Positions 16,298 through 26,042 are shown, numbered from the stretch's first letter. The stretch is DNA of 64,000 nucleotides from Symmachiella macrocystis (GCF_007860075.1 NZ_SJPP01000001.1:62001-126000); one strand, 5' to 3'. A program made the numbers and translations. Notes: generated by a model from the sequence alone, not told the origin.

Positions 16298-17710
16298 CTA
16301 GTCGTCCGTGCGAAACGGTGATGCCGGCAGGCCGTCTTTATTAAATAGGTTTGGTTCTGCGACGTCGCTGAATCCGAAACGGACGGCTTGTGGCGTGGGT
16401 ACCTCCGCACTTTTGACCACGACGGTATCTCCCTCGATCACCGCATCCGCATCGACGAATTCCCCGTCTTTCCCGGCGATTTGAAAATGCGTCAGTTTGT
16501 CTCCCTTGGCCATCAGTCCGCCGCCCAGGTGATCGAATGAAAGAATTGCTTTGTTCCCGTCAAACTTGACCGACTTAAACATCGGGCCGGAATAGACAAT
16601 CTTCTCACCATACTCAATCACCCGCGCCGCTAATCCGAGGCGACGGCCGACCTCTTGTTTGTTCTTGGGGTGAATGTCCTCGACGTTACCGATGTCGGTC
16701 GTCACAACCATGCCTGTCTTCGGAACGGCCAAGGTGTTTCGCTGTGCTTCGCGCACGACCGGTGCTCCGCCTGCCGGCCAGGCTGCGATTTTCCGATAGT
16801 CCCAAGGAGCAATCTGCACGAACAGAAACGGGAATTCCCCCTGGCCAAATTCTTGGCGCCAACCTTTGATCATGCCGGAAAACAGTTTCGTATAATGTTC
16901 GGCCATCGGGACGTTTGATTCGCCCTGATACCAAATCGCCCCGCGAATCGGCAGCCCCGCAAGAGGTGCGATCATTCCGTTGTAGAGCACGCTGGGAGTG
17001 CTCATCACGTTTTTGGCGTGTTCATTGTCGCTGGTCAACTTCAGCTCGGAATCATGTTCAAAGGCCGAAGTCGGCGTCCAATACTCCGCCGGCGTCCCGC
17101 CCCAAGAACTGTTGATCAAGCCGATAGGCACGTCGACATGCTCCTGCAGATGCCGACCGAAAAAGTATCCGACGGCGGAGAAACCGGGGACCGTTTCCGG
17201 CGAACAGACGCCCCACGATCCCGACACGTCGCGCTGCGGGGTCTCCTGCTTGGACCGTTTGACAGTGAATAATCGCATGGTGGGATGATCGGCAGCGGCA
17301 ATTTCTTTTTCCGCATCATTCGTGCGGGTGACCGGCCATTCCATATTTGATTGTCCGGAACAGATCCAAACATCGCCGAACAACACGTCATCGAATGCGA
17401 GGCTGTAGTCTTTGCCCTGAATCGTAATTGCCACCGGCTCCCGGCTCGCAGGCCGCGCGGGAAACTGAACACTCCACCGGCCATCGTCATCGGCCGTGGT
17501 TTCCTGCTGCGCCTCGCCCAAAGCGACGGTGACATGTTCTCCTTTGTCCGCCCACCCCCACAGCTTCACCGGTTTATCCCGCTGCAACACCATATGGTTG
17601 CCGAAAAACTGCGGCACGGTGACGTCCGCGTTTACGGCAGCTGGTGCGGTGAAAACGATCGCTAACAACAACAGACACAAACAGCGGCAACGATGAGTGG
17701 AGTGAGTCAC
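16298..17710 (-). CDS. Sialate O-acetylesterase (SASA-type), secreted
   Basis: A 470-residue protein with a signal peptide (to about residue 28, ending VNA). Motifs of the SGNH/SASA esterases: GQSNMEWPV with the nucleophile Ser at about residue 119, the GGTPAEYW block, AIWYQGESN, and a C-terminal DIHPKNKQEVGRR supplying the His of the triad. The family removes O-acetyl groups from sialic acids or related sugars. Start is a GTG at 17710 with AAGGA 8 nt before it. Upstream of the symporter gene on the same strand. Confidence 0.9.
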   Translation of the reverse strand: MTHSTHRCRCLCLLLLAIVFTAPAAVNADVTVPQFFGNHMVLQRDKPVKLWGWADKGEHVTVALGEAQQETTADDDGRWSVQFPARPASREPVAITIQGKDYSLAFDDVLFGDVWICSGQSNMEWPVTRTNDAEKEIAAADHPTMRLFTVKRSKQETPQRDVSGSWGVCSPETVPGFSAVGYFFGRHLQEHVDVPIGLINSSWGGTPAEYWTPTSAFEHDSELKLTSDNEHAKNVMSTPSVLYNGMIAPLAGLPIRGAIWYQGESNVPMAEHYTKLFSGMIKGWRQEFGQGEFPFLFVQIAPWDYRKIAAWPAGGAPVVREAQRNTLAVPKTGMVVTTDIGNVEDIHPKNKQEVGRRLGLAARVIEYGEKIVYSGPMFKSVKFDGNKAILSFDHLGGGLMAKGDKLTHFQIAGKDGEFVDADAVIEGDTVVVKSAEVPTPQAVRFGFSDVAEPNLFNKDGLPASPFRTDD

Positions 17711-17848
17711 AGGGGTTTCCTTTTTATGATGTCGTATGGCTGGACGAAATGGGGACGGGTGGATTGGATCAATTGTTCCACACCGTATTCTAACGCGACG
17801 GATTTGAGGTTGCGAAGGTAAACGGAAAATCCAGGTCCGTGGTCGCCC

Positions 17849-18817
17849 TCAGGGCAACCATGGCTCACTGGCGTAGTAAAATGGAAACACACGATTCACA
17901 CTGTGAAAAAAGAATATCGATGTGGCCGACATCCACGCAACGGTGAAGCCGTGCGCCGCCAATTTATTCGCAATTCCACCGCGTGTCCCCCAGCGGTGCA
18001 GCGGCCGCGAAATTAACACTGCCGGTACTTGCAGCATAAAAAACAGGAATTGATATCCGTCGAACCGTGATGTGGCGATACCGAAACCCAATTCGTGGAA
18101 AACCCCACTGGCGAAGAAACAAAGCGTGATCCCCCATGCTGGTGAACCGTGGCGAACAACCGGACCAAACAGGTTATGCTCGAACCATGCGTGAACGCGG
18201 TTGTTGTACCGGCACCAAAATTCGGCAACGGTTTGCGCAACATAGGCTCGGTCAATCACCGGTCGGATGTCAAAGCCAGCCAGCCGTTCCAATCCATTGA
18301 CCAGACGTGAGATGCCTTCGATCGTCAGCACGAAGATGGCCAACTTCAGGAGGTGATCCACCAGAAAGTAGGTTCGCACGATCGAAAACTGTGCAAAAAA
18401 GTCAACGAGCGCAAACCCCAATAAGATTACCACGGCGGCGCTCAAAACCTTGAGCCCCATCAGCCTCCACGATCCGCGGAAGGGGGTGCGATTCTCTCGG
18501 CGGCCGAAGATGACAAACAACACGGGAAACGGAATCAGGAATCGCGCGTATGCGGGGAAGCCAACAGCGCCTCGGCCGCGACGGCGAAACTGCCGCGCAA
18601 CATCGAGCATTTTTAACATCAGCTCCGCGCAGAGAAACGTGACCGCAGCACGCAGGATCACGTGCTCCGCCGGAATCAACAGCGGACAAACAAACACCGC
18701 AAGCCCGGTGATCGTCGAAACCACCACCCTGCCCCGCAAACGCAAGACCGGCCACGCAGCCAGCGCGTAACCATACGCCGTGGTCACTGAGAATAAAAAT
18801 GCGAAGAGTTCGTGCAT
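17849..18817 (-). CDS. MBOAT/wax-synthase-like membrane acyltransferase
   Basis: A 322-residue protein with about eight hydrophobic helices. The segment TVAEFWCRYNNRVHAWFEHNLF followed by FFASGVFHELGFGI contains the Asn/His pair expected for the MBOAT catalytic site (His in SGVFHEL). Length and layout are nearer to the wax-synthase-like group than to DltB/AlgI. It presumably transfers an acyl chain to a lipid or sugar acceptor in the membrane; acceptor and donor are not predictable. Separated from the PhoD gene by 52 bp on the same strand. Confidence 0.75.
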   Translation of the reverse strand: MHELFAFLFSVTTAYGYALAAWPVLRLRGRVVVSTITGLAVFVCPLLIPAEHVILRAAVTFLCAELMLKMLDVARQFRRRGRGAVGFPAYARFLIPFPVLFVIFGRRENRTPFRGSWRLMGLKVLSAAVVILLGFALVDFFAQFSIVRTYFLVDHLLKLAIFVLTIEGISRLVNGLERLAGFDIRPVIDRAYVAQTVAEFWCRYNNRVHAWFEHNLFGPVVRHGSPAWGITLCFFASGVFHELGFGIATSRFDGYQFLFFMLQVPAVLISRPLHRWGTRGGIANKLAAHGFTVAWMSATSIFFFHSVNRVFPFYYASEPWLP

Positions 18818-18869
18818 GACGTGGTATTGGGCCTCGTTGGTTGTTCAATCCCATCTACACCTTCACACA

Positions 18870-20519
18870 TCACCGCAACTCACTCAACTTCACCGTCAAC
18901 CCATCAATTCGCTCGCCATCGATATTAATCACCTCATACATAACCGTCGGGTCTTCGAGCGTGGTGTCGAAGGTCACCAGGCCGAAGGATTGTTTGGCGT
19001 TGTAGGAAAAAATCGCGCCCGCTTTTTTCATCGTGGGGTGCACGTGTTGATTGGTCAGGCGGGAGGAGTTGAATTCGTAGAAGGGATACCCCCCTGCCCG
19101 TTCGATCTTCCAGGCATCGGAACGGTGGCGGTCCGCTGACATGAGGACCACGCCGGGGATGTTGTTGTCTTCAATCATGCGGAAGATCTTCTCGCGTTCC
19201 TCCTTGTAGCCGTTCCAGGTATCGAGGCTGTCACCCTTGGTGCGGAAGTCCCAGGGGACGGAGGAGCAGATCACCTTGAACTTGCCGTGGCATTTGAGCA
19301 GTTCCTCTTCGAACCATTTCAATTGCACCGGGCCGAGCATTGAGGGGTTGTCGATCTTGGCAGTGGTGCGGTAATAGCGACAGTCGAGCATGATGAAATC
19401 GATGTCGCCGATCGAGAATGCGTAGTAGCAGCCGGGCTGTTCTGGGCCGCCGCCGAAACCGGGATTGGGCCAGTTTTGCTTGTAAACCTTCCAGGCTTTG
19501 TCCCGTTTCCAAGCGGGCTTGTCGACTAACGGACCACCCCAGCAGTCGTTGGTGCCGAAATCGTGATCGTCCCAAATCGTAAACACCGCTGTACGGCCTG
19601 TCAGGCGACGATACTCCGGCCGCGATTGCCGCCGCTGATAGGTGTACTGCTGCATCTCGACCGATTCAGGGTCGTCGATGTAGGTATTGTCGCCCAACAG
19701 TAATAGCGCTAGTGGGTGGTAACTGGCGATCGTATCCCACATCCGTTCGTGCGGCGGGACGAAACCGGCGCCGCCACCGAAGGCCAACTTGAACTTGCTG
19801 GCCTCTCCCGGAGCGGGAAAGGTTTGGAATTGCGGCGAATCGTCGGTGAGTTCCGCTGGGTGGTTGCCGACTGTCACTTCATAAGAATAGACAGTATTCG
19901 CTTTGAGGCCATCGACGTTAACGACAGCCGTAAAATCATCGTCCGCTTTTGAGAGACTCCCGGCACTGTGCAACGGCGCCGCTTTATCCGCCTGTTCCCG
20001 CAACGTAACAATCACCTTGTCAGCCTCCGCGGTGCGAACCCAAAAGGCGGCTGAATGGTCGGTGACGTTTCCTACCAGCGGACCGTGCAACGGCACGCCG
20101 GCGAGGCTTTTTCGCAATACGTCAAAGAACGCATTCTCCTGCAACTCACTGATCAACGCGCGCGGCCCAGCCAACACGCGTCCCGGCGGCAGTCCCAAGA
20201 CAACCGCTCTGCGTATTTCCGTGATCGCCTGTTCGGTCTTCTCTTGCTGGGCATAGAGCAGTCCCAACATGTAGTGCGATTCCGGATCGCCGGGATCGGC
20301 AATCAATAATTGCTGCAGCAACTCCTCCGCTTCATCAAGACGGTCCAACACAATCAGCCGCAGCGCAAACTGGTGGTTACGTTTGTACTGCCGCCCGCCA
20401 CGTTTCAAAACCATCTGAGGATTCGGCCGCGACGCCCCACCCAACGGGTCATCCTCTTGGGCAAGGAGCGGAGTTGCGAGCATGGTGAGCAATAGCACAA
20501 AAGCAATACGCTGGATCAT
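18870..20519 (-). CDS. TPR-PhoD-type metallophosphatase, secreted
   Basis: A 549-residue protein with a signal peptide (to residue 20, LLAQ). A TPR-like segment (about 45-115, e.g. DRLDEAEELLQQLLIADPGDPESHYMLGLLYAQ) precedes an immunoglobulin-like PhoD N-domain. The catalytic domain follows, with LLLGDNTYIDDP (about 270), TIWDDHDFGTND (about 318) and MSADRHRSDAW (near 460), the metal-binding residues of PhoD alkaline phosphatases/phosphodiesterases. Expected to hydrolyse phosphate esters outside the cytoplasm. The TPR extension is not part of classical PhoD. Confidence 0.87.
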   Translation of the reverse strand: MIQRIAFVLLLTMLATPLLAQEDDPLGGASRPNPQMVLKRGGRQYKRNHQFALRLIVLDRLDEAEELLQQLLIADPGDPESHYMLGLLYAQQEKTEQAITEIRRAVVLGLPPGRVLAGPRALISELQENAFFDVLRKSLAGVPLHGPLVGNVTDHSAAFWVRTAEADKVIVTLREQADKAAPLHSAGSLSKADDDFTAVVNVDGLKANTVYSYEVTVGNHPAELTDDSPQFQTFPAPGEASKFKLAFGGGAGFVPPHERMWDTIASYHPLALLLLGDNTYIDDPESVEMQQYTYQRRQSRPEYRRLTGRTAVFTIWDDHDFGTNDCWGGPLVDKPAWKRDKAWKVYKQNWPNPGFGGGPEQPGCYYAFSIGDIDFIMLDCRYYRTTAKIDNPSMLGPVQLKWFEEELLKCHGKFKVICSSVPWDFRTKGDSLDTWNGYKEEREKIFRMIEDNNIPGVVLMSADRHRSDAWKIERAGGYPFYEFNSSRLTNQHVHPTMKKAGAIFSYNAKQSFGLVTFDTTLEDPTVMYEVINIDGERIDGLTVKLSELR

Positions 20520-20557
20520 GAGTTGAATATCCTGAGTGTTTGTCGCGAAATAATTTA

Positions 20558-20704
20558 TTCACAACGGAGGACACGGAGAAAGAAAAGAGGCTGAAGGCTT
20601 TAGACCGTAGTCTGTAGAAATAGCATTGGCAGTCCATCCCTAAAGCCTACGGACTATAGCCTAAGGTCTCTTTAACTCTGTGTCCTCCGTGCCTCCGTGG
20701 TGAA
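20558..20704. repeat. MITE-like inverted-repeat element, copy 2
   Basis: 147 bp whose ends TTCACAACGGAGGACACGGA and its near complement (TGTCCTCCGTGCCTCCGTGGTGAA region) are inverted. An inner pair (GGCTTTAGACCGTAG / CTACGGACTATAGCC) is also inverted, so the whole unit can fold as a long hairpin. No coding capacity. A half copy of the left end lies at 32837. Confidence 0.6.
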
Positions 20705-20914
20705 TCCCTGTATCAATGCAAATGAGATACCGCCGATTATAACGGATCGTGATCGTGTGTGCTGTTTTTTCCTCTTGACTTGATCTCTATCTTTTAGAGA
20801 ATCCCCGACTCTCTCAACTCTCATTTGTTTACACCACCATTCTCATCAGTGCGGAGACCGCTTCGGTATCCTGGGTGGCGGTGCGCTAACATCTCTCAAA
20901 ACACGGAGCGGAAC

Positions 20915-21391
20915 ATGCTACGACTGAATTGGTTGGTCGGCGTTGTGACTATCTGCGTCATGGCCACAGGCTGCCAAAATATGAACAACACGGAAAAAGG
21001 CGCCGTCGTCGGAGGAGCCAGCGGCGCTGGTATTGGAGCAATCGTCGGCAAACAACTCGGCAGCACTGGCGCCGGCGCAGCCATTGGTGGCGTAGCCGGA
21101 ACGCTCTTCGGTGGCGCGGTCGGTAAGGCGCAGGACAATGCCGAAGAAACGGAAATGTATCGAGAGCATGCCGCTCAACAAGAAGCGACACGCAAATTCG
21201 AAAAGAATGCGATGAACAATCACGACGTGATCAAATTTGCTCAAAGCAATGTGAGCGACGAATTCATCATCGGCGAAATCAAACGCCGCGGTGGACGGTT
21301 CGACATGTCCACCGAAGGCATGCTGTTTCTCCATGAAAACGGCGTCAGCGAACACGTGCTCACAGTCATGCAAGAACGGGCACGATATTAA
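20915..21391 (+). CDS. Glycine-zipper lipoprotein
   Basis: A 158-residue protein from the ATG at 20915 (GGAG 7 nt upstream). The lipobox region VMATGCQN places the lipidated Cys at about residue 19. Residues about 28-72 are a glycine-zipper repeat (GAVVGGASGAGIGAIVG, GAGAAIGGVAGTLFGG), as in the YMGG/OmpA-like Gly-zipper group, followed by a polar helical C-terminus. Probably an outer-membrane-associated structural or stress protein; role unknown. Confidence 0.85.
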   Translation: MLRLNWLVGVVTICVMATGCQNMNNTEKGAVVGGASGAGIGAIVGKQLGSTGAGAAIGGVAGTLFGGAVGKAQDNAEETEMYREHAAQQEATRKFEKNAMNNHDVIKFAQSNVSDEFIIGEIKRRGGRFDMSTEGMLFLHENGVSEHVLTVMQERARY

Positions 21392-21428
21392 GCAGCGCTA
21401 AGAAGGACGGTTGCTACAGGACTGGTAG

Positions 21429-21442
21429 GGCAGGCTCCTGCC
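21429..21442. repeat. Short REP-like palindrome
   Basis: GGCAGG-CT-CCTGCC lies between the lipoprotein and aminotransferase stops. It may act as a weak terminator for the converging genes. Confidence 0.35.
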
Positions 21443-21477
21443 TGCCGTCAATCATGTTGTCCGCCCCAAAATTAACG

Positions 21478-22446
21478 TCACGTGACATCATGCGCGGCAA
21501 TTTCTCGCTTTTCCCAAGCGGGGAGTCGCCGCGCATATTCTTGCGCCTGGGCAATGAAGTCGACGCCGACGAATTCCTTCCAAGCCTGTTGTAGCTTCGA
21601 TACGATCGGCCCCAACTGACCATCGCCGACCGGTTGCCCCTCGAAGGACCGTGCATGGACTACGCTGAATGTGGTCGCCGTGCAGAACATTTCATCCGCC
21701 TGCAGTGCTTCGTAACGGCCGAGATTTGTCGATTCAAACGGCACGCCGATCTTGGCCGCCAACTCGGCGACCGTGCCGCGGCTGACGCCCAATAGAATAT
21801 TCCGCGGCTCGGGTGAATAGATTGTGCCGTTGGAGACCAAAAACAGATTCCACCCCGGCCCTTCGGCCAGATACCCGTCGGAATCGACCAACAGCGGCCA
21901 GACGCCCGGTCCAATGCGCTCGCCTTGCAAGCGGGCCAATTGATAATGCGCACGGCTGCGCGTTTTGGCTTTGGGATCCAACATTGTCGCAGGAATAGCG
22001 GGCTGCGCCACGATGGCAACATCGACGCCCGCGGTATAGTTTTCCGCAAACCGCCCCATGTGCTTGATCAGCGGCCAACAATTGATCGAGACCGTCGGGC
22101 GGCCGCCGTCGGGAAACACCGTGCTATACAAGGACAATGGACCGCGCGAAACATCGTGCATGATTTGCCAATCGACGTCCTCCGCTTCGGTACCAAGATT
22201 GCGACGCAGTGTTTCCAGCGTCAGCTCTTCCATCTCGTCGATCGTCAGCCCACATTCGATTTCCAACAACCTCAGCGAAGCGAACAGCCGTTCCAAATGC
22301 GACCGCAACCGAAAGGGTTGTTGTCCAAAGGTGCGTGTCATTTCAAACGCCATGTCGCCGAACATCAGCGCTGAGTCGAAAATGGAAACGCGTGCATCGG
22401 CTTCGGCAACGTATTCGCCATTAAAATAGACGGTTCGGTTGGGCAT
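21478..22446 (-). CDS. PLP class IV aminotransferase (branched-chain type)
   Basis: A 322-residue protein. Class IV features are NRTVYFNGEYVAEADARVSIFDSALMFGDMAFEMTRTF at the start and a Lys in AKTRSRAHYQLA (about 157) as the likely PLP Schiff-base residue. The later GYLAEGPGWNLFLV and NILLGVSRGTV blocks bind the cofactor phosphate. This is the BCAT / D-amino-acid transaminase / ADC lyase fold; the segment order favours a BCAT-like enzyme, but substrate is open. The ATG at 22446 is used rather than the TTG three codons upstream. The stop is 36 bp from the converging lipoprotein region repeat. Confidence 0.85.
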   Translation of the reverse strand: MPNRTVYFNGEYVAEADARVSIFDSALMFGDMAFEMTRTFGQQPFRLRSHLERLFASLRLLEIECGLTIDEMEELTLETLRRNLGTEAEDVDWQIMHDVSRGPLSLYSTVFPDGGRPTVSINCWPLIKHMGRFAENYTAGVDVAIVAQPAIPATMLDPKAKTRSRAHYQLARLQGERIGPGVWPLLVDSDGYLAEGPGWNLFLVSNGTIYSPEPRNILLGVSRGTVAELAAKIGVPFESTNLGRYEALQADEMFCTATTFSVVHARSFEGQPVGDGQLGPIVSKLQQAWKEFVGVDFIAQAQEYARRLPAWEKREIAAHDVT

Positions 22447-22494
22447 GTGACGCAATCAGCCGAGCAATTCGGCATCGGTGATTCAAATCGGTGG

Positions 22495-22806
22495 CTAGAA
22501 CAAATTGGGCGGCGAGCTTTCGGAATTTTCGGCGTGCAGCGGCGAGCGTGCATCGACGATCGATTCGACCGCGTGCAGCGAACGAATTCGAAAGTCGTCC
22601 CACATCAACGTGTAGACAAAGCAAGGTTGACGATCCAGTGAATATGCCGCTGGTTGGCTTTCCCAAAAACTGCGACGGTTTCCGCTGGGTGGCGCCGCAT
22701 ACAGACGATGTTTGCACTCGACGCACACCAAACCCAGCATGCTGGTCTGGTCTTCGGGCCGTTGATGCGTCAAACAATGGGTCACGTGGGGGAATTCCTG
22801 TTTCAT
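22495..22806 (-). CDS. Small hypothetical protein with a CxxC
   Basis: 103 residues from the ATG at 22806. A VCVECKHRLYAAPP segment with one CxxC, then aromatic-rich SFWESQPAAYSL and CFVYTLMWDDFRIRSLHAVES. The longer frame to 23046 adds an unlikely low-complexity N-terminus. It lies upstream of the aminotransferase on the same strand, 48 bp apart. Not recognised; no strong ribosome binding site, so the call is moderate. Confidence 0.45.
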   Translation of the reverse strand: MKQEFPHVTHCLTHQRPEDQTSMLGLVCVECKHRLYAAPPSGNRRSFWESQPAAYSLDRQPCFVYTLMWDDFRIRSLHAVESIVDARSPLHAENSESSPPNLF

Positions 22807-23208
22807 AGATTCGATGGTAAACCAGCAGGGGGATTTTTTTCCACTGTACCATTTGAAATTCGTAAGAATTTGTCCCGATCCCCGTGCTGCTGAGCATGCT
22901 GGTGCGGCCGCGCATGCTGGTGAAATTCCCCCAGTCGCGTCGACCGAGCGACTGTTAGCAATCAGCGCGGATTTGCCAGCTCGTTCGGTTCTGTCAAACA
23001 GTTCACAAACTGGCCGAAAAGTCAACGCGGAATTCGCAGTCGTCAAAATCGAGTTTTTTCAACTTCAAGCTTGGAATCGGTTCTGAAACTTGATAACTGT
23101 AATGAGGTAAAGCGATTGGGCGCACATGGTCAAATAAAACCGTCGCCGCCTAAGCGAAGTGCAATTGTCCGGTGTTTTCTCACCTCGACTCTTGGGAGAG
23201 ACCTGCTG
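22807..23208. other. Divergent region before the molybdenum hydroxylase operon
   Basis: About 400 bp. A direct repeat GCATGCTGGTG occurs twice about 18 bp apart near 22895-22925. No gene is supported. It must carry the operon promoter; no convincing -35/-10 pair was picked by eye. Confidence 0.35.
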
Positions 23209-23835
23209 ATGCAAGATCGACAACAGACCGGCGGAGGTGGCTCAACGGTTAGCCGTCGCGCCTTTTTACAAGGCTCCAGTGTGGCTGTGGCCGCAACAGC
23301 CGTGGCCACCGGAGCGACTGAAGTCGTCGCCGAAGCCAATAAGCCGGCGCGGCTGAAGTCCGCGAAAGCACAAAAGGTGGTGCTGACTGTCAACGGCAAA
23401 GATCACACATTAATGATCGAGCCGCGGGTCACCCTGCTCGAAGCATTGCGTAACGACTTGAACCTGACCGGCGCCAAAGAAGTGAGCAACGTCAGTAACG
23501 ACGGCGCCGATACGGTGATCATCGACGGCAAAGCGGTTTACGCAAGCACCCGGCTGGCCATCGAAGTCGAAGGTAAGAACATCACCACCGTCGAAGGCCT
23601 GTCCGAAGGCAAGAACGTCGACGAAGTGATCACAGCCTTCGTCAAACACGATGCCACGCAGTGCGGTTATTGCACGCCGGGGTTCGTCGTCGCCGTCCGG
23701 GCATTTCTCGACAAGAATCCCGGTGCCAACTTGGAACAAATCCACAAAGGACTGGGGGGCAACCTCTGCCGTTGTGGGACCTATGCCGGTGTGACGGCCG
23801 CTGCGGTTGAATTGTGCAAAAAAGGAGGTGCCTGA
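23209..23835 (+). CDS. Tat-exported FeS subunit of a xanthine-dehydrogenase-family enzyme, one cluster site lost
   Basis: A 208-residue protein from the ATG at 23209 (GGGAGAG about 8 nt before it). Residues 1-42 are a twin-arginine signal (SRRAFLQG). A ferredoxin-like domain (about 55-120) follows, then the helical domain with CGYC (152-155) and LCRC (187-189), which hold the cluster next to the molybdenum site. In the ferredoxin domain the four Cys that normally bind the second cluster are replaced, without gaps, by Ser93, Asp98, Asp101 and Ser113; the flanking LTGAK, GAxTV and DGKAV are kept. Electron transfer to the FAD subunit would need another path. The chain ends two bases before the ATG of the next gene. 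Confidence 0.9.
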   Translation: MQDRQQTGGGGSTVSRRAFLQGSSVAVAATAVATGATEVVAEANKPARLKSAKAQKVVLTVNGKDHTLMIEPRVTLLEALRNDLNLTGAKEVSNVSNDGADTVIIDGKAVYASTRLAIEVEGKNITTVEGLSEGKNVDEVITAFVKHDATQCGYCTPGFVVAVRAFLDKNPGANLEQIHKGLGGNLCRCGTYAGVTAAAVELCKKGGA

Positions 23836-23837
23836 TT

Positions 23838-26042
23838 ATGGCGGACGAAACAAAACGCGAGTTCGCTTGGGGACCTCGCGAAGAAAACGTACTGATCGGT
23901 AAAGACATTCAGCGCATCGACGGCATTGCCAAGGCCACGGGGAAGGCGAAATATACCGCCGACATCAACACCCCCGGCACGCTGTTTGCCAGACTGTTAA
24001 CCTCGAATCAAGCCCACGCCAAAATCAAAAAGCTGAACATCGAACCAGCCAAGGCCGTTCCCGGTGTGCGGGCGGTGTATGTCTTCCCGACTGCGTTTGA
24101 TGTCGAAACGGGTGAATCTAAGGAGATCCGTTGGGACGGTGCTCCGATTGTCGCCGTGGCTGCAGACCGGCCGGAAATCGCCGCCGATGGCGTACGGGCC
24201 ATCGAAATCGAATACGAGCCGTTGCCCTTCTTCGTCGACGAAGAAAACCTCGAAGGAGCACAAAAAGCCCAAGAGGAGACGGACGAAAAACGGATCAAGA
24301 AACTTCCGAAAAGCTCAAAAGGTGATGTCGAAGCCGCTCAGTCAGAGGCGGCTGTCGTCCACACTGGCTACTATGGTATTCATACCATCAGCCACTGCTG
24401 CCTGGAACCACACGGTTCACATTGCGAATGGGATGGCGACGAAAAACTCAACGTCCATCTCTCCACGCAAAATGTTTCCGGAACGCCCGGCCAGTTCGCC
24501 GGCCCGCTGGGACTGGAGCAGTCCGCGGTGGAGGTCATCGGAAATTACGAAGGGGGCGGCTTCGGTTCGAAATTTGCCGCTGATGAATGGGGCCTTGCCT
24601 GTGCGGTGCTGGCCAAGGAAGCCGGAAAGCCTGTCCGTCTGATGCTCGACAGAGCCACCGACCTAAAAGTCGCCGGCACTCGCCCCTCTGGTTTCATCGA
24701 AATCACCATTGCCGCCGATGCGGAAGGAAATATCGTCTCTTGGGACAGCAACCTTTGGGGATCCAGTGGAATGGCGGGCGGAACGGTCTCCCCCAACCAG
24801 ATTCCCTATGTGTTTGACTTCCCGAATGTGAATCGCAATGCGACCGGATTGATTTGCAATACGGGACCCAACCGGGCTTGGCGGGCGCCCCCTCATCCAC
24901 AGCTCTGCGCTTTGACCCAGACCGCCATGGACGACGTGGCGGCCAAGCTGCAAATGGACAGTTATGACCTGTTCATGAACAATTTGCAGCACGTCAGCAA
25001 AGCGTTTGAAGAGCGTGCGGAGGTCTACGCCGAAGAGATGAAAATCGCGGCGGAAATGATCGACTGGAAAGGCAAATGGCATCCCCACGGAAAAGGCGGC
25101 GGCAACGGCGCAGTCAAACGTGGCTTAGGGATGGCACTCCATACTTGGGGCGGCGGTGCCGGTCCTTGTACATGCCTGCTCAAGGTCCATCCTGACGGTT
25201 CGGTGGAAACATTCCTCGGCAGTCAGGATCTGGGAACCGGAACGCGGACCGTGATCGCGATCGTCATGGCCGAAACATTCGGCCTAAATCTCGATGACGT
25301 GAAAGTGAACCTCGGTTCGAGCAAGTACCCCAAATCGGGAGCTTCGGGCGGTAGCATCACCGTGGGTGGCGTTTCCAGCGCACACCGCATGGCTGCCCAA
25401 TCGGCACTGTGGAAGATCTTTGATCTTGTCGCGGCGAAGTACAACGTTGGGGCCGATACGCTTTCCGCAAAGGGAGGCCAAATCCTCTCCAGCGGCAAGC
25501 CGGTCTGTTCCTGGAAACAGGCGGCCGCACTGGTCGGTCCGATGCCTTTGGAAATCCAAGGCGCCACGGAAAAAGAAGGCCTAACCTCCTCCCGTGTGGG
25601 CGGCGTGCAAATGGTCGATGTCTCGGTCGATACCGAAACCGGTAAGGTGAGCATCAACGACTTTGTCTGCGTGCAGGATTGTGGGCTCATCATCGATGAG
25701 TTGACCGCCCGCAGCCAGGTTTATGGCGGCATGATCATGGGAATTTCCTATGCTCTTACTGAAGAGCGGATCATGGACAACAAGACCGGTCGCTATATGA
25801 ACGCCGACTTGGAGAATTATAAGCTGCCGCGCATCGGCGACATCGGCAACCTGCAGGTGAAGATGTACCAACCCGCCAGCGAATACAATCGCGGTGTGGT
25901 TGGCTTGGGTGAGCCGCCGGTGATTTCGCCGGGAGCCGCCATTTCCAATGCCGTGGCCAATGCCACCGGTGTCCGCGTTCCCGTGCTCCCCTTGACCCCG
26001 CAACGGGTCCTGGACGCGTTGCAGAAAGGAGGTGCCGCATGA
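23838..26042 (+). CDS. Molybdenum-binding subunit, xanthine dehydrogenase/aldehyde oxidase family
   Basis: A 734-residue protein; the ATG at 23838 has AAGGAGGTG upstream. Motifs: VLIGKDIQRIDGIAKATGKAKY at the start, GGGFGSK (about 240) for cofactor binding, GTGTRTVIA, and GLGEPP near the C-terminus with the catalytic Glu. It has no signal peptide of its own, so it probably rides out of the cell with the Tat-bearing FeS subunit. Substrate unknown: the pocket motif normally RAFRGFG reads RAWRAPPHPQ here, so it is not a standard xanthine dehydrogenase. It overlaps the next gene by ATGA. No XdhC-like maturation gene is adjacent. Confidence 0.92.
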   Translation: MADETKREFAWGPREENVLIGKDIQRIDGIAKATGKAKYTADINTPGTLFARLLTSNQAHAKIKKLNIEPAKAVPGVRAVYVFPTAFDVETGESKEIRWDGAPIVAVAADRPEIAADGVRAIEIEYEPLPFFVDEENLEGAQKAQEETDEKRIKKLPKSSKGDVEAAQSEAAVVHTGYYGIHTISHCCLEPHGSHCEWDGDEKLNVHLSTQNVSGTPGQFAGPLGLEQSAVEVIGNYEGGGFGSKFAADEWGLACAVLAKEAGKPVRLMLDRATDLKVAGTRPSGFIEITIAADAEGNIVSWDSNLWGSSGMAGGTVSPNQIPYVFDFPNVNRNATGLICNTGPNRAWRAPPHPQLCALTQTAMDDVAAKLQMDSYDLFMNNLQHVSKAFEERAEVYAEEMKIAAEMIDWKGKWHPHGKGGGNGAVKRGLGMALHTWGGGAGPCTCLLKVHPDGSVETFLGSQDLGTGTRTVIAIVMAETFGLNLDDVKVNLGSSKYPKSGASGGSITVGGVSSAHRMAAQSALWKIFDLVAAKYNVGADTLSAKGGQILSSGKPVCSWKQAAALVGPMPLEIQGATEKEGLTSSRVGGVQMVDVSVDTETGKVSINDFVCVQDCGLIIDELTARSQVYGGMIMGISYALTEERIMDNKTGRYMNADLENYKLPRIGDIGNLQVKMYQPASEYNRGVVGLGEPPVISPGAAISNAVANATGVRVPVLPLTPQRVLDALQKGGAA

